From: an uncultured Chitinophaga sp. | GTDB taxonomy: Bacteria > Bacteroidota > Bacteroidia > Cytophagales > Cyclobacteriaceae | Reading direction: 5' to 3' | Length of the DNA stretch: 64,000 bases | Assembly (NCBI GenBank): GCA_902168205.1 | Contig: CABHOK010000014.1 | Coordinates: 1-64,000 of the forward strand | Shown here: piece after piece, positions 43,697 to 51,654 of the stretch | Layout: each line of letters opens with the position of its first letter | Numbering within the stretch: position 1 is the stretch's first letter | Translations under genes and position numbers: made by a program | The notes under the pieces: generated by a model | Told to the model about the DNA's origin: nothing | Seen by the model: only the letters and a program-made list of their open reading frames with translations | Databases searched by the model: none

Positions 43697-43720
43697 CCGA
43701 ATATATATTTATACCCCAAC

Positions 43721-43993
43721 ATGAAGAAAACAGTAGACGAACTTGTTGTAGAACTCCGGGCTGAACTGATCAAGCAATTGAATCTTGAAGACATGCTTCC
43801 GGAAGGATTTAATGAAAACACTCCTCTATTCGGTGAAGGCCTTGGTCTTGATTCTATTGATTCATTAGAGCTTGTTGTACTGCTCGACAAGAACTATGGC
43901 ATTAAACTGAAAGATCCGAAAGAAGGCCGCCATGTATTCTATACCATTCGTACCATGGCAGAGTATATTCATCAGAATAGCGACCGTATATGA
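43721..43993 (+). CDS. Acyl carrier protein
   Basis: A 90-residue ACP with the phosphopantetheine site in EGLGLDSIDSLELV (S45) and the usual four-helix acidic composition. It overlaps the following ketosynthase start by 4 bases. As a dedicated ACP inside the set it likely carries the growing polyene or beta-ketoacyl chain and may donate to the BtrH-type transferase. Confidence 0.92.
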   Translation: MKKTVDELVVELRAELIKQLNLEDMLPEGFNENTPLFGEGLGLDSIDSLELVVLLDKNYGIKLKDPKEGRHVFYTIRTMAEYIHQNSDRI

Positions 43994-45198
43994 GCCAACG
44001 TGTGTTCATCACAGGATATGGCATCATAACATCACTTGGTAAAAACGCAGCGGAAAATCTTCAGTCACTTATTGATCGTAAAGCCGGGTATGGTGCACTG
44101 GAGGTGCTTGACACCATTCATCGTGCAACCCTGCACGCGTGCGAAGTAAAAATTACAGACCGGCAATTGTTCGAGTCGCTGAACATCGCTACGGATACAG
44201 GTTATACACGCACAACCTTACTGGGGCTAACTGCGCTGATGGAAGCCATCGGTATGGCAGGTCTCACAGAACAAGAAGTACGCAATTCAGGTTTACTTTC
44301 TGCAACAACCAACGGAGGCATCCGTGAGTTCGAAAAATATTATTACGAACTGATGGACCCTGCACAACGTGGCGACTTCGTTCGGTTTACGGATACTGCT
44401 AATCCAGGGGAACATTGCGAACGGTTAGCCGACTTTGTCGGAATAAAAAAATATATAGGCACCATCAGTACAGCTTGTTCATCATCCGCGAACACGCTCA
44501 TGCAGGGCGCACAGTTGATACGACATAAAAAACTCGATCGTGTGATTTGTGGCGGAGCCGAAGCGTTGTCCAAATTTACCGTCAACGGTTTCAACTCGCT
44601 CATGATCCTCGACACCGAACATTGCAGACCTTTTGACAGCACGCGTAAAGGACTTAACCTTGGCGAAGGTGCAGCCTATATTGTGCTGGAATCAGAGCAG
44701 GAAGTAGAGCGATCCGGCAGAAAACCAATCGCTGAACTGAAAGGCTATGGCAACGCAAATGATGCATTCCACCAGACTGCATCATCACCCGATGGCAAAG
44801 GAGCATTTATAGCGATGGAGCAGGCATTAGCGATGGCAGGTATACAACCGTCAGCAGTAAACTATATCAATGCTCACGGTACGGCTACTGAAAACAACGA
44901 CCTCTCAGAGGGTTTGGGTATACAGCGTTTATTCGACAATCACGTTCCTGACTTCAGTTCTACAAAGCCTTACACTGGCCATACCCTGGCAGCAGCCGGA
45001 AGTGTGGAAGCTATATATTGCATTATGGCACTTCAGCACCAGATGATATGGCCTAACCTGAACTTTGAGAACGCAATGCCGGAACTCTCCATCACCCCTG
45101 TGCAGCAATTAAAACGAAATGCATCCTTAACAAATGTGCTGTCTAATTCGTTTGGGTTTGGAGGCAACACATCTTCATTATTATTAGCATCGGTATAA
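43990..45198 (+). CDS. Beta-ketoacyl-ACP synthase II-type ketosynthase
   Basis: A 402-residue KAS II-fold condensing enzyme with a complete Cys-His-His triad: C163 in GTISTACSSSANTL, H296 in NAHGTATENND and H331 in TGHTLAAAGSVEA. Condenses malonyl-ACP with an acyl chain during polyene-type elongation. It is followed 2 bases later by a catalytically degenerate paralogue, as in ketosynthase/chain-length-factor pairs of type II aryl-polyene systems. Confidence 0.9.
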   Translation: MSQRVFITGYGIITSLGKNAAENLQSLIDRKAGYGALEVLDTIHRATLHACEVKITDRQLFESLNIATDTGYTRTTLLGLTALMEAIGMAGLTEQEVRNSGLLSATTNGGIREFEKYYYELMDPAQRGDFVRFTDTANPGEHCERLADFVGIKKYIGTISTACSSSANTLMQGAQLIRHKKLDRVICGGAEALSKFTVNGFNSLMILDTEHCRPFDSTRKGLNLGEGAAYIVLESEQEVERSGRKPIAELKGYGNANDAFHQTASSPDGKGAFIAMEQALAMAGIQPSAVNYINAHGTATENNDLSEGLGIQRLFDNHVPDFSSTKPYTGHTLAAAGSVEAIYCIMALQHQMIWPNLNFENAMPELSITPVQQLKRNASLTNVLSNSFGFGGNTSSLLLASV

Positions 45199-45200
45199 GT

Positions 45201-46280
45201 ATGACGGGGCAACCAGTATATTACATTAACGGTATAGGTATACTTTCTCCGCAGAAGACATTCGACAATGATGTCTTTCTGGCAGAGCTATCGTCCTATC
45301 ATGAAAATGTACTTACCTGCGTTACACCCGAGTTTAAAAACTATATTAACCCGATACAGTTACGCAGACTAAGCCGCATGCTCCGTATAGGTCTTACAGC
45401 CGCTACAATTTGTTTGCGTGATGCTAAAGTGCAAACTCCCCAGGGTATCATTACCGGAACGGGTTATGGCTTTCTGGATGAGACAGCAAAGTTTCTGCGT
45501 GAGCTATTGGAGCAGCATGAGAAGCAACTCACACCTACCTACTTCATGCAAAGTACATACAATGCGCTTTCGGGGTTGATTGCGTTGTCAGTAAAATGTA
45601 TGGGGTATAACAACGCTTATGTGAGCAGAGGCCTTGCGTTTGAAAATGTACTCGATGATGCGATGCTAAAGCTGATCGAAACACCGGATGCTAATTATTT
45701 AGTTGGTGCATTTGATGAAGCCGCGGAAGTACAGTTTCTGGCAAGTACACGTGCGAGTCATTTTAAAACCGAGCAAATTCACAATCTCGATCTTTTTAAT
45801 ACTACGACAAAAGGTTCTATACAAGGTGAAGGTGCAGCTTTCTTTATGTTATCCGGGAAAGCATCTGACACAACGTGGTGCGCACTGCACGACATGCAAT
45901 TTGTTTATAACCCGGTTGATATAGCGGAGGTAAAAACAAGTATAGCATCATTCCTCAAAAAAAATTCTATATCGATACAGGATATAGATCTATGGATTGA
46001 TGGCGCCAGCGGAGACATTGAACACGACCGCATGATGAACGACCTCGCAGCGTCTACATTCAAAGATATATTCCATACACGCTTCAAGCATCTCTGCGGA
46101 GAATCCTGCACGGCATCTTCATTTGCACTCTGGCTTGGAGCATCGATACTGCGACATCAGCAAGTACCTGTTGCTATCAAGGTACATACTGAAAAACATC
46201 CTGCACAACTGAATACCATTCTTATTGTGAATCAATACATGAATAAGAATTTCTCTTTCTTCCTGTTAAAACAGGTATAA
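45201..46280 (+). CDS. Degenerate ketosynthase (chain-length-factor-like)
   Basis: A 359-residue protein with ketosynthase-like ends (VYYINGIGILSPQ, GIITGTGYGFLDETAKFL, NLDLFNTTTKGSIQGEGAAFFML) but without catalytic residues: the cysteine position falls in YVSRGLAFE with no Cys, the NAHGT block is replaced by WIDGASGDIEHD, and the second His block by LCGESCTASSFALWLGA. It starts 2 bases after the intact ketosynthase. Together they probably form a heterodimer in which this subunit sets chain length (family knowledge applied by inference). Last gene before a terminator. Confidence 0.78.
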   Translation: MTGQPVYYINGIGILSPQKTFDNDVFLAELSSYHENVLTCVTPEFKNYINPIQLRRLSRMLRIGLTAATICLRDAKVQTPQGIITGTGYGFLDETAKFLRELLEQHEKQLTPTYFMQSTYNALSGLIALSVKCMGYNNAYVSRGLAFENVLDDAMLKLIETPDANYLVGAFDEAAEVQFLASTRASHFKTEQIHNLDLFNTTTKGSIQGEGAAFFMLSGKASDTTWCALHDMQFVYNPVDIAEVKTSIASFLKKNSISIQDIDLWIDGASGDIEHDRMMNDLAASTFKDIFHTRFKHLCGESCTASSFALWLGASILRHQQVPVAIKVHTEKHPAQLNTILIVNQYMNKNFSFFLLKQV

Positions 46281-46312
46281 AAAATGCCCCGATGTTTTTC
46301 GGAGCATTTATA
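46281..46312. terminator. Bidirectional terminator between the ketosynthase-like gene and the SMR gene
   Basis: AAATGC (46282-46287) pairs with GCATTT (46304-46309) and CCGA (46289-46292) with TCGG (46299-46302); one mismatch in the middle. Confidence 0.65.
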
Positions 46313-46338
46313 TAATATACATCTGATAATAGGATCTG

Positions 46339-46665
46339 CTAATGCGAAACAAACTTTAGTCCTACAATAGAACTGATCAGCGTAGCGATAAAAAAAAGAC
46401 GCCAGAAATCAGCAGGTTCTTTAAAGAAGATGATGCCAATGATCACCGTGCCCACAGCACCTATACCGGTCCACACAGCATACGCAGTGCCCATCGGTAA
46501 CGTGAGTGTTGCGCGATAAAGTAAATACATACTGATGGTCATGGTAACAAAAAATCCAATGAGCCACAGCACCGATGCTGTGCCCGATGTTTCCTTCGCT
46601 TTGCCCAGGCATGTTGTAAAGCCCACTTCAAATAATCCGGCAATAATGAGAATGATCCAGTTCAT
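46339..46665 (-). CDS. Small multidrug resistance (SMR) transporter
   Basis: A 108-residue four-helix SMR protein: AGLFEVGFTTCLGKAKETSG carries the conserved membrane glutamate (E13), and LPMGTAYAVWTGIGAVGTVIIGIIFFKEP is the family hallmark. Similar to SugE/guanidinium exporters and to EmrE; specificity is not clear. Single-gene unit, convergent with the dar set. Confidence 0.9.
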   Translation of the reverse strand: MNWIILIIAGLFEVGFTTCLGKAKETSGTASVLWLIGFFVTMTISMYLLYRATLTLPMGTAYAVWTGIGAVGTVIIGIIFFKEPADFWRLFFIATLISSIVGLKFVSH

Positions 46666-46718
46666 GATTGTTATTTACAATTAGTTCTACGTTATCAAAT
46701 ATACCTGCTTTGCCGTCA

Positions 46719-47603
46719 CTATAAACTCTTCCATAGATAAAGGGTTGCATAAGCCTCCCAACCTCTGTATTTCTTATAGAAAGTTTTTACCTGATCGAGT
46801 GTAGGTTTCTCTTTCATACGTTTCAGATTTTTAATTGCGTTGTGAACGCCCGCATCCTCCAGCGGAAAAGCATCCGGGTAATGAAACGTTTTCATCAACG
46901 CATAGTTGGCCGTCCAGTTGCCTATACCTTTTATCTTCATCAACTTCTCCTTTGCATCCTGCAGTGATAATCCGGCAAGTTTCTCCTTCGATATTTCGTT
47001 ACTTGCAAAGGCCTCAGAAATAGTAACTACATATTTACTCTTCTGTCGTGAAAATTGTAACGGTAAAAGCACATCATCATTCAACAATGCTACAACGTCT
47101 GGTCTGGGGAACAAGTGATAATCTATACCATTGAAGATCATCTTCTCACCGAACTGCTCTACAAAACGTTGCTTGAGTGTATATGCAAATGACAAGTTGA
47201 TCTGCTGACCAAGCACGGCCCATATAATCGATTCGAACAAATCAGGTTGCCCCACAATTCTATAGCCGTAAAATTTCTCAACCAGGTTCTTCATGTATTT
47301 GTCTTTGGCTGATAACGTATAGAATGGCTTTATATCAGTATCCAGATCAAACCAGTCGCGGATATATATTTCTAATGTGTTTTTAATGGATAGCGTGAGT
47401 TTCGTATTGAGTACATGTATGCGAAGATTTTCACGATCCTGTTGCTGCACATTGAACAACACTGCATCGTGGTCAACTTTCAATAACTTAGTTACACTGG
47501 TTTCTTCACAACGGTGCAGGATCTCGCGCGGAGAGCGCTTCAGGAAATCCAACGATAAATTAAAATCAAATTCTGTCGGAACCGGAATTGTAAAAGTTTT
47601 CAT
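46719..47603 (-). CDS. alkA: DNA-3-methyladenine glycosylase II (AlkA-like)
   Basis: A 294-residue HhH-GPD glycosylase: AlkA-like N-terminal domain, helix-hairpin-helix KIKGIGNWTANYALMKTFHYPD and the catalytic aspartate in FPLEDAGVHNAIK. Excises alkylated purines and pyrimidines. Divergent from a 2OG-Fe(II) oxygenase gene, with the Ada genes behind it, which fits an adaptive alkylation response. The 137-base gap between the two divergent genes should carry both promoters. Confidence 0.88.
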   Translation of the reverse strand: MKTFTIPVPTEFDFNLSLDFLKRSPREILHRCEETSVTKLLKVDHDAVLFNVQQQDRENLRIHVLNTKLTLSIKNTLEIYIRDWFDLDTDIKPFYTLSAKDKYMKNLVEKFYGYRIVGQPDLFESIIWAVLGQQINLSFAYTLKQRFVEQFGEKMIFNGIDYHLFPRPDVVALLNDDVLLPLQFSRQKSKYVVTISEAFASNEISKEKLAGLSLQDAKEKLMKIKGIGNWTANYALMKTFHYPDAFPLEDAGVHNAIKNLKRMKEKPTLDQVKTFYKKYRGWEAYATLYLWKSL

Positions 47604-47740
47604 AGAGAGTCTTTCGCATTACGATGCATGCAATACTACTAAATGAATTGTGGTTATGGAAAGTTCAACAAACAAATACGGAAAGCGCAAGATTCGGGTT
47701 GATACCCTGGGCGAGCCATCTGACATTTGTTAAAAAGTGT

Positions 47741-48439
47741 ATGGTTGCTATAGAAAGTTTAAACTGGTATAAAATACAAGAATCACTGGACGAGAAAGGA
47801 TACGCGCATATACCTGCGCTATTATCTATTGAAGAATGTAATAAACTGGCTGCATACTATACCCGGGAAAATCTTTACAGAAGCGTTATCAATATGCAAC
47901 GCTATCGCTTTGGCAAGGGAGAGTATAAATATTTCCGATATCCGCTTCCGTCCGGAATTCAAAAACTTCGCGAAACGATATATAGTCCATTAGCGGTTAT
48001 TGCGAATGAATGGATGAATAAGCTCTCGTTGGATATACAATTTCCGTTAACGCATCAACAGTTAATAGCACACTGCCACCAGGCCGGACAACTGCGGCCG
48101 ACACCATTAATTCTTCGTTATGAGTCGGGTGGATTCAATACGCTTCACCAGGATCTATACGGTGATGTATACTTTCCGTTCCAGGTAGTATTTGCATTGA
48201 GTCAACAGGGTACAGATTACGAAGGAGGAGAACTCGTATTTACAGAACAAATACCGAGAGCACAATCAAAAGCCATGATAATGCGACCCAACCAAGGCGA
48301 TGCTATAATCTTTACAACCAATTTCCGCCCGGTAAAGGGGACTCGCGGATATTATCGTGCAGCCATGAAACATGGTGTAAGCGAAGTAAAATCAGGTATA
48401 CGGCACGCATTGGGAATTATATTTCATGACGCCACATGA
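47741..48439 (+). CDS. 2OG-Fe(II) oxygenase family protein
   Basis: A 232-residue double-stranded beta-helix dioxygenase: iron ligands in TLHQDLYGD (HxD) and the distal histidine in the YRAAMKHGVSEV block, and a 2-oxoglutarate-binding arginine in SGIRHALGIIF. Resemblance is closer to prolyl-hydroxylase-like members than to AlkB (no AlkB-type RxxxxxR end). Start at 47741 is preferred to an in-frame ATG at 47624; GACATTTG at 47722-47729 (7/8 match to the -7 box) lies just upstream. Its position with alkA and ada genes suggests a role in alkylation damage, but the substrate is unproven. Confidence 0.82.
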   Translation: MVAIESLNWYKIQESLDEKGYAHIPALLSIEECNKLAAYYTRENLYRSVINMQRYRFGKGEYKYFRYPLPSGIQKLRETIYSPLAVIANEWMNKLSLDIQFPLTHQQLIAHCHQAGQLRPTPLILRYESGGFNTLHQDLYGDVYFPFQVVFALSQQGTDYEGGELVFTEQIPRAQSKAMIMRPNQGDAIIFTTNFRPVKGTRGYYRAAMKHGVSEVKSGIRHALGIIFHDAT

Positions 48440-48690
48440 CACACCACAGTACGCTTACCAATCGCGAACTGTATTGTATGATACACAGTTATGCTATATG
48501 CTTCGGTGGCAATGCTTCGTTAAAAATATATGGCACACTTCGCTGCCGCTCCGGCAAGCGAATGAAGAAGGCAAACCGCGTATTTTTTCAAAGTGAAACA
48601 GAAGCCATTGCCGAGGGCTATCGTCCGTGTGCGCATTGTATGCATGCTGCATACCAGCGATGGAAACTGAGCAAGAAGCAGGTTGAGTAA
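48436..48690 (+). CDS. Stand-alone Ada-type metal-binding domain protein
   Basis: An 84-residue protein resembling the zinc-binding N-domain of Ada: IYGTLRCRSGKRMKKANRVFFQSETEAIAEGYRPCAHCMHAAYQRW. Three of the four Ada zinc cysteines are visible (in TLRC and RPCAHC); the usual fourth, CxxxC, is replaced by CRSGK, so phosphotriester methyl transfer as in E. coli Ada is doubtful. It overlaps the oxygenase stop by 4 bases and precedes the gene for the remaining Ada modules, so Ada is split here. Confidence 0.8.
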   Translation: MTHHSTLTNRELYCMIHSYAICFGGNASLKIYGTLRCRSGKRMKKANRVFFQSETEAIAEGYRPCAHCMHAAYQRWKLSKKQVE

Positions 48691-48737
48691 CGCCCGGTGT
48701 TGCTGCACCTTTGTACAACAAATAAACACAATTAATC

Positions 48738-49637
48738 ATGAACACGTTATATAGCATCCCGAAATCAGTGGCTACTTTTGCAACTGTGACAGACAACGAA
48801 AATCAGATCAACTATCAGCGCATCGAGCAAGCTATACGCTACCTGGAGGAAAACTTCAAGCGTCAACCTGCACTAGAAGAGGTGGCCGAAAAGATTCACG
48901 TGAGTCCATTCCACTTTCAACGCATGTTTACCGAATGGGCGGGCATTAGTCCGAAACGATTTCTCCAGTTTCTCACGATCGATTTTCTCAAAGAGAAACT
49001 ACAGGAATCGAAGAACCTGGTGGAAGCAGCAGAGGCCGCAGGTCTTTCAAGTCAGTCAAGAGTATATGATCTGTTCACTACGCTGGAAGCCGTGACACCA
49101 CAGGAGTATAAACAACGAGGAGCCGGTATCCGCATTGAGTATGGCTTTCATGCAACGCCTTTTGGTACTTGTCTCATTGGTATAACGGAGCGTGGCATTT
49201 GCTGGTTATCGTTTCTCACCAACGATCAGGATCCGCGTTTCGAGCTCGAACAAATGAAACATCACTGGAACAACTCTATATTCCATGAAGATCATTTACT
49301 CACACAGACTTTTGTAGAAAAGATATTTAGCGACAAAGCACCTTCACAAAAACTGCATTTGTTTGTAAAGGGTACTAACTTCCAGGTAAAAGTGTGGGAA
49401 GCATTGCTGCGAATTCCTACGGGAAATCTCACCACATATCAGGATATAGCTTTATCTGTTAATAACCCCAGGGCTTTACAAGCCATTGGTTCGGCCGTGG
49501 GTTCCAATCATATAGCATATCTGATACCGTGCCATCGCGTTATTCGCAAAGATGGTATATTAGGAGAATATCGGTGGAGTTCGGTAAAAAAGAAAAGTAT
49601 AATCGGCTGGGAGATGGCAAAGTCTGCTGGAGAATAA
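48738..49637 (+). CDS. ada: AraC-type regulator fused to O6-methylguanine-DNA methyltransferase (Ada-like)
   Basis: A 299-residue protein: AraC double HTH (about 20-125; LEEVAEKIHVSPFHFQRMFTEWAGISPKRFLQFL) followed by a methyltransferase domain (about 130-290) with the active-site IPCHRVIRKDG and the preceding helix QAIGSAVGSNHIAYLIPCHR. It transfers methyl from O6-methylguanine to its own cysteine and likely activates alkylation-repair genes. The zinc-binding module is encoded by the separate gene just upstream, 47 bases away. Confidence 0.92.
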   Translation: MNTLYSIPKSVATFATVTDNENQINYQRIEQAIRYLEENFKRQPALEEVAEKIHVSPFHFQRMFTEWAGISPKRFLQFLTIDFLKEKLQESKNLVEAAEAAGLSSQSRVYDLFTTLEAVTPQEYKQRGAGIRIEYGFHATPFGTCLIGITERGICWLSFLTNDQDPRFELEQMKHHWNNSIFHEDHLLTQTFVEKIFSDKAPSQKLHLFVKGTNFQVKVWEALLRIPTGNLTTYQDIALSVNNPRALQAIGSAVGSNHIAYLIPCHRVIRKDGILGEYRWSSVKKKSIIGWEMAKSAGE

Positions 49638-49656
49638 ATCTCCAACAGACTTAAAA
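49621..49656. terminator. Terminator overlapping the end of ada
   Basis: AGTCTG-C-TGGAGA (49621-49633) pairs with TCTCCA-A-CAGACT (49639-49651), one mismatch. It begins before the ada stop and ends 17 bases before the panB stop of the opposite strand. Confidence 0.65.
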
Positions 49657-49672
49657 CTATATATATAGTATA

Positions 49673-50491
49673 TTAGTATTTTTCGTCCTGATTCGGAAAG
49701 TCTTTAGCTTTTACATCCGAAACGTATTGTGTTACAGCACCAGCTACAATGCTGCTCAGATCAGCATAACGTCTTAGAAAACGAGGTTTGAATTCTTGTG
49801 TTATACCAAGCATATCCTGCATCACGAGGACTTGTCCATCAACATCCGGACCTGCCCCTATACCAATAATCGGTATATGTACAGACTCTGCTACTTTCTT
49901 GGCAAGCACGGCAGGTATTTTTTCAAGAACAATACCAAAGCATCCGCAAGCCTCCAATAGTTGTGCATCTTCTATAAGTTTGGCGGCTTCTGCTTCTTCC
50001 TTGGCACGCACGGAATATGTACCGAATTTATAGATGGATTGTGGTGTTAATCCAAGGTGTCCCATTACCGGTATACCAGCACTTAAAATTCTTTCGATAG
50101 AATCTTTTACTTCACTTCCACCTTCGAGCTTTACAGCGTGTGCACCGGCTTCTTTCATAATACGAATGGAAGAGCGAAGCGCTTCGCCTGAGCTTCCCTG
50201 GTATGTACCGAACGGAAGATCAACCACAACCAGTGAACGCTTAACAGCACGTACAACCGATGCGGCATGGTATATCATCTGGTCGAGTGTAATCGGCAAA
50301 GTTGTTTCGTGTCCAGCCATCACGTTGGATGCTGAGTCGCCTACGAGTATAACATCTATACCTGCGCTATCAATAAGACGAGCCATGCTATAGTCGTATG
50401 CGGTAAGCATCGCGATCTTTTCACCGCGATTCTTCATCTCCTGTAATTGATGCGTAGTAATACGCTTAACATCTTGTTTATGAACAGACAT
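49673..50491 (-). CDS. panB: 3-methyl-2-oxobutanoate hydroxymethyltransferase
   Basis: A 272-residue PanB, first committed enzyme of pantothenate synthesis (alpha-ketoisovalerate plus methylene-THF to ketopantoate). Typical blocks: [52 protein letters not shown], and VKLEGGSEV. Standard family length. The upstream gene (phosphoribosyltransferase) ends 38 bases before its start. Confidence 0.96.
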   Translation of the reverse strand: MSVHKQDVKRITTHQLQEMKNRGEKIAMLTAYDYSMARLIDSAGIDVILVGDSASNVMAGHETTLPITLDQMIYHAASVVRAVKRSLVVVDLPFGTYQGSSGEALRSSIRIMKEAGAHAVKLEGGSEVKDSIERILSAGIPVMGHLGLTPQSIYKFGTYSVRAKEEAEAAKLIEDAQLLEACGCFGIVLEKIPAVLAKKVAESVHIPIIGIGAGPDVDGQVLVMQDMLGITQEFKPRFLRRYADLSSIVAGAVTQYVSDVKAKDFPNQDEKY

Positions 50492-50529
50492 GATAGGTGG
50501 ATTTTAAAAGAAATAAATATAGGATATGA

Positions 50530-51036
50530 TCAATGGAGGTAAACGGCCATTTCATCTTTGCTGAGCTTTACCTCCACGTGATCTTTTATCGTAGTAGAAA
50601 GCTCATACCCGGTATAGAGCGAATAGATCGGGAATAGTGTGTGACCGCGGTTTATCAGCACCGCGGTATCTATTTTTTTTACTTCAATGTTCAGAAAAGG
50701 TTTCATACCATAGGTAAAGGTGCGGCCGGTATGCAACACATCATCCACCAATACAATGGTTTTCTTTTTTACTTCTTTCACATCACAGTCCAACGTGATT
50801 TCGTTTTCCTGTGGCGCTTGTTTATCGAGGTTAATCTTAACGAGTTTCACTTCAATCGGAGATATACTCTCAACCTGTTTGGCTAACAGTTTTGCAAGTA
50901 CATACCCCTGCCCGTCAATACCTGCTATGACAATATTTTTTTCTTTAAAGTTATGCTCGTAAATCTCGAAGGCCATTCGCTTGATCTTCTGTTTTACCTG
51001 GTCGGCATCGAGTATTAAACTTTTTTCAGCTGTCAT
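50530..51036 (-). CDS. Phosphoribosyltransferase, PyrR-like
   Basis: A 168-residue type I PRTase fold: the PRPP loop is KTIVLVDDVLHTGRTFTYGM and the N-terminal ADQVKQKIKRMAFEIYEHNFKEK is PyrR-like. PyrR proteins act as uracil phosphoribosyltransferase and/or RNA-binding regulator of pyrimidine genes; no pyr gene is adjacent, so neither role is confirmed. Upstream of panB, co-directional. Confidence 0.8.
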   Translation of the reverse strand: MTAEKSLILDADQVKQKIKRMAFEIYEHNFKEKNIVIAGIDGQGYVLAKLLAKQVESISPIEVKLVKINLDKQAPQENEITLDCDVKEVKKKTIVLVDDVLHTGRTFTYGMKPFLNIEVKKIDTAVLINRGHTLFPIYSLYTGYELSTTIKDHVEVKLSKDEMAVYLH

Positions 51037-51087
51037 AGCAGTAAGTACATACGAATGATCAAAAAAATTCCTGAGACCCTATAAATA

Positions 51088-51564
51088 CTAACCTGGTATA
51101 GGTAAAGATTTGCTGTCTTTAAATGTTGACAGAATTACCATGGATTGAAGACTATCCACCACTTCGATATTGGATACTTTATCCAGCATGAGTTGCTGAT
51201 AAGCTGCTATATCTGCACAAACGATCTTCAGAATAAAATCGCCTGAGCCTGTGATGTGATGACACTCCACTACCTCATCTACGCTTTTTATAGCGGTAAT
51301 AAATTTGTTGATGTTCTCTTTATTGTGACCTTTCAGTGATGCCATAACAAATGTACTTACACCTAAGCCAACGCTGGCCGGATCAATCACCGCGTGGTAA
51401 CTTCTGATCACGCCCGAAGTTTCAAGCTTGTTAACACGCTCCAAAGTCGGAGCTGGCGACAAGCCGATCTCTTTGGCTAATTGTGCATTGGTTATGTTTG
51501 AGTTTTTCTGAAGGATCTCCAGGATCTTACGATCGGTGGCGTCTAACTTAATGTTGGTCTTCAT
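51088..51564 (-). CDS. Lrp/AsnC-family transcriptional regulator
   Basis: A 158-residue feast/famine regulator: HTH (KLDATDRKILEILQKNSNITNAQLAKEIGLSPAPTLERVNKLETSGVIRSY) and a RAM ligand-binding domain (HHITGSGDFILKIVCADIAAYQQLMLDKVS). Start at 51564 (MKTNIKLD) is preferred; ATGs at 51570 and 51609 are in frame but add residues not usual in this family. No target gene assigned. Confidence 0.88.
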   Translation of the reverse strand: MKTNIKLDATDRKILEILQKNSNITNAQLAKEIGLSPAPTLERVNKLETSGVIRSYHAVIDPASVGLGVSTFVMASLKGHNKENINKFITAIKSVDEVVECHHITGSGDFILKIVCADIAAYQQLMLDKVSNIEVVDSLQSMVILSTFKDSKSLPIPG

Positions 51565-51654
51565 GTTCATAGCAGATGAGAGTTCGTCTTCCAAATAAAA
51601 TTTGGCCAAAAATAAGAGAAAAATAGAATTGTATGGCTAACAGATGTTAATTAT

